A stretch of DNA of 64,000 nt from Pantoea sp. Mb-10 (lineage in GTDB: Bacteria; Pseudomonadota; Gammaproteobacteria; Enterobacterales; Enterobacteriaceae), in NCBI RefSeq assembly GCF_021272205.1, contig NZ_JAJSDX010000009.1, positions 1 through 64,000 of the forward strand, given 5' to 3'. Position numbers and translations under genes: made by a program. Positions 18,389 to 26,846 of this stretch are shown here, piece by piece; position 1 is the stretch's first letter; the number at the start of each line of letters is the position of its first letter. Below the pieces are notes generated by a model. It worked only from the letters and a program-made list of their open reading frames with translations. It had not been told where the DNA came from and ran no database searches.

Positions 18389-19579
18389 ATGAGTCAGGTT
18401 CAGCCGAAACAGCCCGCAGCGCCTCTCCGCAGCGAGCAACAGGCGCTGGCGGTTGCCACGCAACTGGCCCAGCATTTCCGTGACGGTGCCGCAGCACGCG
18501 ATCGTGAGCGTCAGCTGCCACATCTGCCTTTGCAGCAGTTTTTTCAGTCTGGATTGGGCGCGATTACCGTGCCGCAGGCGTATGGCGGCATCGCGGTTTC
18601 GACCGCCACCCTCGCCGCCGTGATGAGCCTGATCAGCGAAGCGGATGCAGCGATTGGGCAGGTTCCGCAAAATCACTACTATGCGCTGGAAGTCTTACGG
18701 GTCAACGGCAGCGAATCGCAGAAACATCGGCTATATCGCGAAGTGCTAGAGGGCGTCCATTTGGGCAATGCACTGGCGGAGTTTACGTCCCGAGCTGCAC
18801 ACCAGCGCAGTACGCAGATCAATGGAAACGTGCTTAATGGTCAAAAATTTTATGCCACCGGCGCGCTGTTTGCCGATCGTATTCCTACGGCGGCGCGGGA
18901 TGAAGAGGGCAAAGAGCAATTGGTATTTGTGCCGCGTCATCAAAAGGGGGTCACGGTTATTGATGATTGGAGCGGATTTGGTCAGCGTACCACCGGCAGC
19001 GGCAGCGTATTATTTGAGAATGTGGTCGTAGATGCAGACGATATCGTGCCCTTCCAAACCGCGTTTGAGCGGCCAACCCCCGTCGGGCCTTTTGCACAAA
19101 TCATGCATGCCGCTATCGATCAGGGCATTGGGCGCGCTGCGTTTAACGACATGCTCGATTTTCTACGCCAGCGTGCCCGGCCGTGGCCAGACAGCAACGT
19201 GACGCGCGCCAGCGACGATCCTTTAACGCTTGATCGCACCGGCCGTCTGGCTGCGCGGCTGCGCGCCGGCGAAGCGTTGCTGGAAGAGGCCGCCGCAGCG
19301 GTCGATGCTGCGCAACAGCAGCCTGACGCCGCGACGGTCGCGCGGGCCTCCGTTGATGTGGCCAAAGCGCGCGCATGGACCACCGAAGTATCGCTGGAAG
19401 CGGCTAATCTGCTGTTTGAATTGAGCGGGACGCGCGCCAGCCTGCGGGAATACAACCTGGATAGGCATTGGCGTAACGCACGAACGCATACCCTGCACGA
19501 TCCGGTGCGCTGGAAATACCCCTTAATAGGTAACTACCTGATTAATGGAATTTTGCCACCGCGCAGGGGCACGGTATGA
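18389..19579 (+). CDS. SfnB/DszC-type flavin-dependent oxidoreductase (copy 2)
   Basis: Paralogue of the preceding gene (396 residues) with the same blocks: GLGAITVPQAYGG, IGQVPQNHYYALE, LNGQKFYATGALFAD, DDWSGFGQRTTGSGSV and LDRHWRNARTHTLHDPVRWKYP. The tandem pair suggests two oxidation steps, two substrates or a heteromer; no sequence evidence separates these. Its stop overlaps the next start by four bases (ATGA), so translation is coupled. Confidence 0.82.
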   Translation: MSQVQPKQPAAPLRSEQQALAVATQLAQHFRDGAAARDRERQLPHLPLQQFFQSGLGAITVPQAYGGIAVSTATLAAVMSLISEADAAIGQVPQNHYYALEVLRVNGSESQKHRLYREVLEGVHLGNALAEFTSRAAHQRSTQINGNVLNGQKFYATGALFADRIPTAARDEEGKEQLVFVPRHQKGVTVIDDWSGFGQRTTGSGSVLFENVVVDADDIVPFQTAFERPTPVGPFAQIMHAAIDQGIGRAAFNDMLDFLRQRARPWPDSNVTRASDDPLTLDRTGRLAARLRAGEALLEEAAAAVDAAQQQPDAATVARASVDVAKARAWTTEVSLEAANLLFELSGTRASLREYNLDRHWRNARTHTLHDPVRWKYPLIGNYLINGILPPRRGTV

Positions 19580-20934
19580 GTCAGAAACAGGTACTGCTCA
19601 ATGCCTTCAACATGAATTGTGTCGGTCACATTCATCATGGGATGTGGACACACCCCGAGGATCGCTCAACGGAGTTCAATACCCTGAGCTACTGGACTGA
19701 CCTGGCGCGCCTGTTGGAGCGTGGCTTGTTCGATGGCGTGTTTATCGCTGATATCCTGGGCGTGTATGATGTTTATCAGCAGGGAATTGCGCTAACCGCG
19801 CGCGAGTCGATTCAGCTGCCGGTCAACGATCCGCTGATGTTGGTGTCGGCCATGGCGAGCGTAACGCAACATCTGGGCTTCGCGGTGACTGCGAATCTCA
19901 GCTATGAGGCACCGTTTCCCTTTGCCCGTCGCTTCTCAACCCTGGATCATCTCACGCAGGGGCGGATCGGCTGGAATGTGGTCACCGGCTACCTGGACAG
20001 CGCGGCCCGGGCGATGGGCAACAAACAGCTGTTGGGGCACGATCAGCGTTACGATCAGGCTGACGAGTTTCTCGACGTCAGTTACCAGCTTTGGGAAGGC
20101 AGCTGGCAGGATGACGCGCTGGTTGTTGATCGTCCGAATCGGCGCTATGCCGATGCCACGAAAATTCATCCGGTCAGCCATCACGGTGAATATTATCAGG
20201 TCGAAGGGTATCACCTCAGTAGCCCGTCCCCTCAACGCACCCCGTTGCTGTTCCAGGCCGGGACCTCAGCACGCGGCATTCAGTTTGCTGCGCGCCACGC
20301 CGAGTGCACCTTCGTGAATGCAGGCACCCCGGCTGCGCTGCGTCAGCAGACACAGCGCCTGCGTCAGGCCGCGGTAGCGGCGGGCCGCCATGCAGATGAT
20401 TTGCGCATTTTTATGGGCGTCGGCGTGATCGTCGCCCCCACCGAACAGGAAGCGCAGGAGAAGCATCGCAGCTACCTTGAATATGCCAGCCCAGAAGCCG
20501 GTTTAGCCCATTTTTCCAGCTCTATTGGCCTTGACCTTGCCGCCTTCGATCTCGATGAACCCATTATCAGCGGTGAAACCCGCGCCATTGAATCGGTCAG
20601 TAAGGCCTACAGCGGCTGGACCCGCCGTCGCCTGCTCGAGCAGCATGCGATGGGCAGCCGTTATCCCCTGATTATCGGCAACCCTGCGCAAGTCGCTGAC
20701 GCGCTGCTGCACTGGATGGACGAAGGCGACATCGATGGCTTCAACCTGACCCGCATTCTGAACCCACAAAGTTACCGCGATTTTATCGATCTGGTTGTCC
20801 CCGAACTTCAGCAGCGCGGACGCTACAAAACGGCTTATCAGCCCGGCTCACTGCGCAACAAAATATTTCAGCAGGATCGCCTGCCCGATCGTCATCCGGC
20901 GGCACGCTGGCGTCATTCCACCGCACTGCGTTAA
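19576..20934 (+). CDS. FMNH2-dependent monooxygenase, NtaA/SnaA/DszA family
   Basis: A 452-residue bacterial-luciferase-like protein with the family opening LLNAFNMNCVGHIHHGMWTHPEDRS, the FDGVFIADILGVYDVY segment, DHLTQGRIGWNVVTGYLDSAARAMG and QRTPLLFQAGTSARGIQFAARHAE. Such enzymes use FMNH2 and O2 to cleave C-S or C-N bonds (DszA, DmoA, NtaA), releasing usable sulfur or nitrogen. It works with a flavin reductase not encoded in this operon. Four-base overlap with the upstream SfnB gene. Confidence 0.85.
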   Translation: MSQKQVLLNAFNMNCVGHIHHGMWTHPEDRSTEFNTLSYWTDLARLLERGLFDGVFIADILGVYDVYQQGIALTARESIQLPVNDPLMLVSAMASVTQHLGFAVTANLSYEAPFPFARRFSTLDHLTQGRIGWNVVTGYLDSAARAMGNKQLLGHDQRYDQADEFLDVSYQLWEGSWQDDALVVDRPNRRYADATKIHPVSHHGEYYQVEGYHLSSPSPQRTPLLFQAGTSARGIQFAARHAECTFVNAGTPAALRQQTQRLRQAAVAAGRHADDLRIFMGVGVIVAPTEQEAQEKHRSYLEYASPEAGLAHFSSSIGLDLAAFDLDEPIISGETRAIESVSKAYSGWTRRRLLEQHAMGSRYPLIIGNPAQVADALLHWMDEGDIDGFNLTRILNPQSYRDFIDLVVPELQQRGRYKTAYQPGSLRNKIFQQDRLPDRHPAARWRHSTALR

Positions 20935-20960
20935 TTTATTTAACCTCAAGGAACTCCCTC

Positions 20961-21767
20961 ATGGCACCAATAACAACATTACGCGCCGCGCTGAGCGGCG
21001 TGCTGCTGACCCTCAGTACCGTCGCCGCAGCGGACTATTCCGGCCCGCTCAAGGTAGGCACCACTGCCGCGTTTGCGCCGCCGCTGGAGACCGCCGTGGC
21101 GGAAGCGAAGAAGCAGGGACTGGCGGTTGAGCTGGTCGAATTTACCGACTGGACCGCGCCTAACGTCAGCGTGGAGAATGGCGATATTGATGTTAATTTA
21201 TTCCAGCATAAGCCTTTTCTGGAGAATGCTAATCAGTCAGGTGGCTTTCATTTGGTTGCCTACGCGCCAGCCATCATCAACAACATCGGGCTTTACTCCA
21301 AAAAGCACAGTGCCCTCAATCAGGTTCCCGAAGGGGGCACCGTCGCCATTGCCAACGATCCGATCAATGGCGCGCGCGGATTATTGCTGCTGCAGAAGGC
21401 GGGGCTGATTACGCTGAAACCGGGTGCGGGACTGAAATCAACCGTTGATGACATCGTCAGCAACCCAAAAAAACTGAACATTATCGAGGTGGAAGCAGTA
21501 CAGCTTTCACGCTCGCTGGAAGAGGTCGACCTGGCGCAGGGGTACCCACATTATCTGCGTCTGGCGAAAACGATCGATCCCAATCACGCGTTGTTGTTCG
21601 ACGGGCTGGAACACCCGGAATATGTGATTCAGTTTGTGATCCGTCAGGGACATCAGGATGATCCGCGTCTGGCAAAATTTGTCGATATCTATCAGCACTC
21701 CCCGGTGGTCCGCGCCAGTCTCGACAATTTCTATGGCAAACTCTATCAGCCAGGCTGGAGCCAGTAA
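20961..21767 (+). CDS. MetQ/NlpA-family periplasmic binding protein without lipobox
   Basis: A 268-residue binding protein of the NlpA/MetQ family (KVGTTAAFAPPLETAVAEAKKQGLAVELVEFTDWTAPN, DIDVNLFQHKPFLE, VAIANDPINGARGLLLLQKAGLI). Family members bind methionine or related sulfur compounds for an ABC importer. The signal peptide (1 to about 24, TVAAAD) has no cysteine at the cleavage site, so unlike MetQ it should be a soluble periplasmic protein. It belongs to the SfnB/monooxygenase operon, suggesting an organosulfur ligand. Confidence 0.82.
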   Translation: MAPITTLRAALSGVLLTLSTVAAADYSGPLKVGTTAAFAPPLETAVAEAKKQGLAVELVEFTDWTAPNVSVENGDIDVNLFQHKPFLENANQSGGFHLVAYAPAIINNIGLYSKKHSALNQVPEGGTVAIANDPINGARGLLLLQKAGLITLKPGAGLKSTVDDIVSNPKKLNIIEVEAVQLSRSLEEVDLAQGYPHYLRLAKTIDPNHALLFDGLEHPEYVIQFVIRQGHQDDPRLAKFVDIYQHSPVVRASLDNFYGKLYQPGWSQ

Positions 21768-21769
21768 TC

Positions 21770-22870
21770 ATGGTCAGCCTGAGCATCCCTGACGCTTCGG
21801 TGTGGCCCGATGCCGCTGCGAATCCCACCAGCGGCGCCTCACACGTCATCATTGAAGCATTAAGTAAACGCTATGCCGGTCAGCCTGTGGATGCACTGCG
21901 TAATATTAATCTCGGGATCCGGCGCGGAGAAATTTTCGGCATCATTGGCCGCAGCGGTGCGGGCAAATCCACGCTCATCCGCTGCCTTAACCGGTTGGAA
22001 GAGCCCACTGGCGGACGTATTGTCATCGACGGCACCGATATCAGCGCGCTAACGGCACGGCAGCTGGTGGAATGGCGACGCAGTACGGGTATGATCTTCC
22101 AGCACTTCAATCTGCTCTCAGCCAAAACCGTAAGGCAGAATATCGAGTTGCCGCTCAAAGTCGCAGGTGTGCCTGCCGCTGCGCGGGCGCGGAAGGTGGA
22201 TGAATTATTGGCGCTAGTGGGACTGGAGGCGTGGCAGCACGCGTGGCCTGCGCAGCTCTCCGGTGGACAGAAACAGCGCGTTGGCATCGCCCGCGCGCTG
22301 GTCCACGATCCGGAACTGCTGCTGTGCGATGAAGCCACCTCAGCACTTGATCCCGAAACCACGCGTGCCATTCTGGCGCTGCTGAAAAAAATTAATCAGC
22401 AGCGCCACATTACCATCGTGCTGATCACGCACGAAATGGATGTCGTACATGACCTTTGCCACAACGTGGCGGTCATCGATCAGGGTGAGATCATTGAGCG
22501 CGGCCCGGTTTGGCAGGTTTATAGCGATCCACAGCAGGAAACTACGCGTCAGCTGCTTAACCCCAATCATCATGCTCTGCCGGCATCGGTTGCCACACGC
22601 CTTACTGCCTACCGGCAACATCATCAATCTCGTCTGTTGGTGCGCTTGCGCTACACCGGGCAGGGCAGCAAGCCAGATATTGGCGCGCTGGGCGCACGAA
22701 TAACGGGTGAAATAACCCTGATTTATAGTGCAATTGAGTGGGTTGACAATAAACCTACCGGCCAGTTGTTGCTCCTGCTGGATGACCACTATGAGGCGCA
22801 ATCTGTGACAACTCAACTGGCGAATATCGCCGATAAACTGGAGGTATTAGGTTATGTCACCGGCGATTAA
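21770..22870 (+). CDS. MetN-family ABC transporter ATPase
   Basis: A 366-residue ATPase with an N-terminal extension of about 25 residues, Walker A GRSGAGKST, Q-loop FQHFNLL, signature LSGGQKQR, Walker B LLLCDEATSALDP and H-loop ITHEMD. The C-terminal about 90 residues form the NIL regulatory domain typical of MetN, which binds substrate on the cytoplasmic side for trans-inhibition. Starts two bases after the binding-protein stop; its end overlaps the permease gene by 17 bases. Confidence 0.88.
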   Translation: MVSLSIPDASVWPDAAANPTSGASHVIIEALSKRYAGQPVDALRNINLGIRRGEIFGIIGRSGAGKSTLIRCLNRLEEPTGGRIVIDGTDISALTARQLVEWRRSTGMIFQHFNLLSAKTVRQNIELPLKVAGVPAAARARKVDELLALVGLEAWQHAWPAQLSGGQKQRVGIARALVHDPELLLCDEATSALDPETTRAILALLKKINQQRHITIVLITHEMDVVHDLCHNVAVIDQGEIIERGPVWQVYSDPQQETTRQLLNPNHHALPASVATRLTAYRQHHQSRLLVRLRYTGQGSKPDIGALGARITGEITLIYSAIEWVDNKPTGQLLLLLDDHYEAQSVTTQLANIADKLEVLGYVTGD

Positions 22871-23504
22871 CCGTTTATGGGCGGCGTTATGGGATACCCT
22901 GATGATGGTAGGCGTCTCCTCTGCGCTCGCACTCGCGCTGGGCTTACCGATGGCGGTGATCTTGGTGGTCAGTGGACGCGGCGATCTTTTTCCCAGTCCG
23001 TTACTCAATCGGGTTCTGGGCTGGGTAGTCAACCTCTTTCGCTCCATTCCCTTTTTGATCCTGATGGTGGCGTTAATTCCCTTTACGCGCTGGATTGTGG
23101 GGACCACCTATGGCGTATGGGCCGCCGTCGTACCGCTCACGTTGGCAGCCACCCCGTTTTTTGCCCGTATTGCGGAGGTCAGCCTGCGTGAAGTTGATAA
23201 AGGGCTGACCGAAGCAGCGCAGGCCATGGGATTTCATCGCTGGCACATTATCTGGCATGTGCTGCTGCCGGAGGCGCGGCCTGGCATCGTTAGCGGTTTT
23301 ACCATCACGCTGGTGACGATGATCAACGCGTCAGCGATGGCCGGCGCCATTGGGGCCGGGGGATTGGGGGATCTGGCCTATCGTTATGGTTATCAGCGGT
23401 TTGATATGCAGGTCATGGTGACAGTGATCGTGGTCTTGGTTGTACTGGTGACGCTGCTTCAGTGGTGTGGCGATCGGCTGTCGCGTCGCCTGAACCATCG
23501 CTAA
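22854..23504 (+). CDS. MetI-family ABC transporter permease
   Basis: A 216-residue inner-membrane permease with five predicted helices and the EAA-type coupling loop TEAAQAMGFHRWHIIWHVLLPEARPGI. It completes the MetQ-MetN-MetI-like importer. Its context with SfnB and NtaA-type enzymes points to import of an organosulfur compound rather than, or besides, methionine. Confidence 0.87.
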   Translation: MSPAINRLWAALWDTLMMVGVSSALALALGLPMAVILVVSGRGDLFPSPLLNRVLGWVVNLFRSIPFLILMVALIPFTRWIVGTTYGVWAAVVPLTLAATPFFARIAEVSLREVDKGLTEAAQAMGFHRWHIIWHVLLPEARPGIVSGFTITLVTMINASAMAGAIGAGGLGDLAYRYGYQRFDMQVMVTVIVVLVVLVTLLQWCGDRLSRRLNHR

Positions 23505-23511
23505 ACGCGTG

Positions 23512-23540
23512 AGGCCGGGTTCTTCCGGCCTGACTGTTTT
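23512..23540. terminator. Terminator between convergent permease and SfnB copy 3
   Basis: Hairpin AGGCCGG / CCGGCCT (23512-23518, 23525-23531) with a T-run on the plus strand (GTTTTTA), directly after the permease stop. Confidence 0.8.
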
Positions 23541-24757
23541 TATGCCCCATCGCCATTGCCAATCTGCCAGATAAACGTCGGCTCTTTGCCGTTTACTTCC
23601 CAGTCACCGACATTGCGGATTTTATAGATCACCGGGTTGTGCGACGACACCGTACGGGCGTTGCGCCAGTGTCGATCCAAGGCCTTGCTGACGCGGGTGT
23701 CGGAAGCGCCCAGCGCATTGAATAATTCCGTGGCGGCACGAGTAACTAACTCAACCGCGACCACCTGCGCGCGGGCGGACTCCACCTCTGCCTGAACGTT
23801 CCCCGCGTGAAGCGCTGCTTCATTCGCACCGCTCTGTTGCAGTTCAAATGCACGTTGCAGTGAGTGGGTCGCACGAGCAACGGCGGCTTCAGCGGCCCAG
23901 GCCCAGCTGCTGATCTGACCGACCACCTGCAAAACCTGCACATCCTGCTTAACCTGAGGCGCATTGCCGTGGCTGTAAATCCGTTTACGCTGCGCGGCCC
24001 CTTTTGACACATCGCGCACCACCGCCCGACCTATACCCGCCAGGGTGGCCAGTAACACATGCTGATAAAAAGCGGTTTGATAGCGGAAGCGCTCACTGAA
24101 ATCATAAACGTGCGGCTGCTCCACACGGGCATGATTAAAGCGTGTGGTACCACTGCCGGTCAGCCGCTGCCCGAAACCCTCCCAGTCGTCATCACGTTCC
24201 ACCTCGTTCTGGTGCGTGTGCACAAGTGCGATGACGTCACGACCGTTGTCAGTGCGCCGTGCATAGACATCAATCCAGTCCGCATAGAGCGTGCCGGTGC
24301 TGTAAAACTTCTCACCGCTGATCCGCCATTCTCCCTCGGCGGGTGAGACATGGGTGTTGACCTCACCCAGTTTAACCGACCCGATCTCGCTCCAGCCGCT
24401 GCCTACCAGCTCGCCATCCACAAAACGGCGGAACCAGCGCCGCCGATCCTCACTCTCCGGCTGATTCAGGCGATCCTCGATAAAAGCAAAGTGTGCACGC
24501 AGTGCCTGGGGCAAGTTCGAATCCGCCTCAGCCAGATCGGTCAACAACGCAAACAGCTGTGGCAGCGAGACGCCGAACCCGCCTTGCTCTTCAGGAATGC
24601 GCAGCGTTCCGAACCGGGCTTCTTTGAGCCAGCGGATCGGCTCATGCAACAGCGTGCGCTCGGTTTCACGTGCGGCAGCCTCTTTTGCAATACGCGTAAA
24701 AAGCGGTCTGAAATGGTCACGCAGTGCAGCAAATTCAGTCGAGTTTAATTCAGACAT
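23540..24757 (-). CDS. SfnB/DszC-type flavin-dependent oxidoreductase (copy 3)
   Basis: A 405-residue acyl-CoA dehydrogenase-fold protein, more distant from copies 1 and 2: RFGTLRIPEEQGGFGVSL, ISGEKFYSTGTLYADWIDV, DDDWEGFGQRLTGSGTTRF and the C-terminal DRHWRNARTVSSHNPVIYK. Likely an FMNH2-dependent organosulfur oxidoreductase. Second gene of a two-gene operon: its start overlaps the end of the upstream MFS transporter gene by eight bases, so transport and oxidation are translationally coupled. Confidence 0.82.
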   Translation of the reverse strand: MSELNSTEFAALRDHFRPLFTRIAKEAAARETERTLLHEPIRWLKEARFGTLRIPEEQGGFGVSLPQLFALLTDLAEADSNLPQALRAHFAFIEDRLNQPESEDRRRWFRRFVDGELVGSGWSEIGSVKLGEVNTHVSPAEGEWRISGEKFYSTGTLYADWIDVYARRTDNGRDVIALVHTHQNEVERDDDWEGFGQRLTGSGTTRFNHARVEQPHVYDFSERFRYQTAFYQHVLLATLAGIGRAVVRDVSKGAAQRKRIYSHGNAPQVKQDVQVLQVVGQISSWAWAAEAAVARATHSLQRAFELQQSGANEAALHAGNVQAEVESARAQVVAVELVTRAATELFNALGASDTRVSKALDRHWRNARTVSSHNPVIYKIRNVGDWEVNGKEPTFIWQIGNGDGA

Positions 24758-26210
24758 GCTCGTCTCCTGTTACAGGGTGTTCATCGATGTCCTGCTGGGT
24801 CGGCTCAAACCGGATAAGCAACAGGAAAATAATCGGAATAAGGGCGGCGAGAGAGACGATCCAGAACATATTGGTGCCATAACGGGCCTGTAAAATTGGC
24901 AGGATGAACAGTGCCAGCGCACTGCCAATTCCAGAGAGCGAGCGACTAAAGCCGACACCGGTTGCGCGAATATGGGTTGGGTAGGAGAGCGCAGGATAGA
25001 TCATCAGCTGCGCCCCCGGGCCAAAACCTTCAGCGAACAGCCAAAGGCCCAGCATCAATACGGCAATTACCACGCCAACCGTCGCCTGCGGATGACCTAT
25101 CAGCGCCAATGAGATCAGGGCGATAAACTGCAGCGCAAACCCGGCGATGGCCACATATCTTGAGGGGTACTTCCATGCCAGCCGCATCCCGAGTAGACCG
25201 CCGGTAAAAGCAAACAGCGCATTCAACCCCAGCGAAGCCGAGATGGTTTCGAATACGCCTGCACCTAGGAACTGCGCAAGGATAGAGGGCAGGAAGAAAG
25301 CGATGGCAGTATATTCGAACGCAATACAAACATTCATCACCGCACTGACGAGGGTGCGTTCCCGGTAAGGCTTCTGAAACAGCACGCGGAAACGCACTTT
25401 CGGTGTCGCTTTCACAGCAACGGTTTCAACTGACTGCTCTTCATGCGCCACAATGCCATAGGAGTCACGCAGGATCCTTACCGCTCCGCTCAGATCGCCC
25501 TGATTAGCGGCCCACAGCGGTGACTCATTCATGAACTTACTGCGTACCGCGATAATGAGCAGGGCAGGTACAGCGCCAAAGAGTAGCGATGCGCGCCATA
25601 GCCAGTCGATGTGTTCAGCTGGCAGCAGGAAATAGAGCGCAAAAATAATAAAGAAGCAGGCAGATGACGCGGCGTACCACATCGGGCACCAAGCCGCGAG
25701 GCGTGACGCTTTGTTGCCTTTTCCTGAGAATTTAGAGAACTCCGCCAGATAGGCCATGGCAACTGGCAGATCGATCCCGACCCCAACGCCCATCAGAAAA
25801 CGCGCGCCAATCAACACCCATACGTTGGGTGCCAGACCCGCAGCGATAGCAGAGACCACAAAGAACAGCATGTCCGCCATAAACACTGAGTAGCGGCCAT
25901 ACTTGTCGGTGAGCCAGCCGCCGACCAGATTCCCGACGATGGTGCCAATCATAATCGACGAGGTCACCAGTCCGGTCAGCACCGGGGTTAAGCCGAACGT
26001 TTTTACCACATCGTCAATACCATAGGAGAGCGTGGTAAGATCGTAGGCATCAAGAAACACACCGCCCAGCGCCAGGAAAATAATCCAGCGCGCGTAACTA
26101 TTTTTCTCTGTATAACTGTTGATCAGCCGGGCCACATCACTCACCGAACGAACCGGTGTGGAGTGGGGTGGCGGGACGCTCAGGGTGTTGTCAATCTCTA
26201 ATGTACTCAT
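24750..26210 (-). CDS. MFS transporter, sugar/aromatic-acid symporter type
   Basis: A 486-residue major facilitator transporter with 12 predicted helices. It has LTDKYGRYSVFMADM (the loop 2-3 signature), FLMGVGVGIDLPVAMAYLAEFS, and PTHIRATGVGFSRSLSGIGSA in the second half, typical of AAHS-type aromatic acid/H+ symporters. The start at 26210 is chosen because GAGG (about 26214-26218) precedes it; the longer frame to 26276 has no ribosome site. Coupling to SfnB copy 3 suggests import of an organosulfur or sulfonated substrate. Confidence 0.83.
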   Translation of the reverse strand: MSTLEIDNTLSVPPPHSTPVRSVSDVARLINSYTEKNSYARWIIFLALGGVFLDAYDLTTLSYGIDDVVKTFGLTPVLTGLVTSSIMIGTIVGNLVGGWLTDKYGRYSVFMADMLFFVVSAIAAGLAPNVWVLIGARFLMGVGVGIDLPVAMAYLAEFSKFSGKGNKASRLAAWCPMWYAASSACFFIIFALYFLLPAEHIDWLWRASLLFGAVPALLIIAVRSKFMNESPLWAANQGDLSGAVRILRDSYGIVAHEEQSVETVAVKATPKVRFRVLFQKPYRERTLVSAVMNVCIAFEYTAIAFFLPSILAQFLGAGVFETISASLGLNALFAFTGGLLGMRLAWKYPSRYVAIAGFALQFIALISLALIGHPQATVGVVIAVLMLGLWLFAEGFGPGAQLMIYPALSYPTHIRATGVGFSRSLSGIGSALALFILPILQARYGTNMFWIVSLAALIPIIFLLLIRFEPTQQDIDEHPVTGDEHV

Positions 26211-26342
26211 CGTATCCTCGTTATTCTGTTCAGCAGGTAACGAGGTTTTTATAGGTATTCCAGAGACAGTAAACAACGAACAAATATGAATAAAGATTTT
26301 ATATAATTCAATATCTTAAATTAAATTCCAGACACACAAAAG

Positions 26343-26370
26343 ACCGGATGAATAGCGAAATTCACCCGGT
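26343..26370 (-). terminator. Terminator at the end of the ssuD operon
   Basis: Inverted repeat 26343-26353 / 26360-26370 (11-base arms, one wobble) just past the decayed ABC ATPase. Confidence 0.65.
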
Positions 26371-26393
26371 TCGGGTTAGTGCAGATCGGTTTA

Positions 26394-26846
26394 TTACGCT
26401 GCGGAAACCGGTACCAGCGCACCTTTCATCAGCGGCTCCTGCGTGTCTCTCAGCCCCTGTTTTAGTCGGGGATCGGCGAAGGTTTTTTTAGCCGGACAAT
26501 ATCAGCCTGCCGTCCGCACTCTGCGCGACGGCGTCAGCGGCTCGCCGCACCACCTCCATTTCGTCGTGGATAACCCAAATTGATCGCGCAGGGTTTCTGT
26601 CACGTCAGCATGGCGCGGGTGGCCTCCTGAGTCCGAACGAGGCCTTGTGGACCAGCAACGCCGAGGGCCTGCTCGCGCGATAGCCACACGCTGGCGCTGG
26701 CCGCCCGAGAATTGGGAAGGACAAAAGCCCGCCAAGCTGACGCTTTCCAGCCGCGCCCCAACGTGGCGTGTAATCGCCTCAGGCACCATCCCCAGCCACG
26801 CCAGCGGCACCTTTTTCCAGGCACTCAGCCCCGTAATCTTTATCAT
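26394..26846 (-). pseudogene. Decayed ABC transporter ATPase (MetN-like remnant)
   Basis: Fragments of an ABC ATPase are scattered over two or more frames. The start MIKITGLSAWKK is followed abruptly by the middle of the domain (VPEAITRHVGARLESVSLAGFCPSQFSGGQRQRVAIARA), so Walker A is deleted. Then a frameshift breaks Walker B, where an alternative frame reads RTQEATRAMLT. Later comes VVRRAADAVAQSADGRLILSG, then after a stop and shift TFADPRLKQGLRDTQEPLMKG to the terminal stop at 26394. The ATG overlaps the stop of the upstream monooxygenase gene (ATGA), so it was once a translationally coupled member of that operon. No permease or binding protein remains. Confidence 0.75.
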
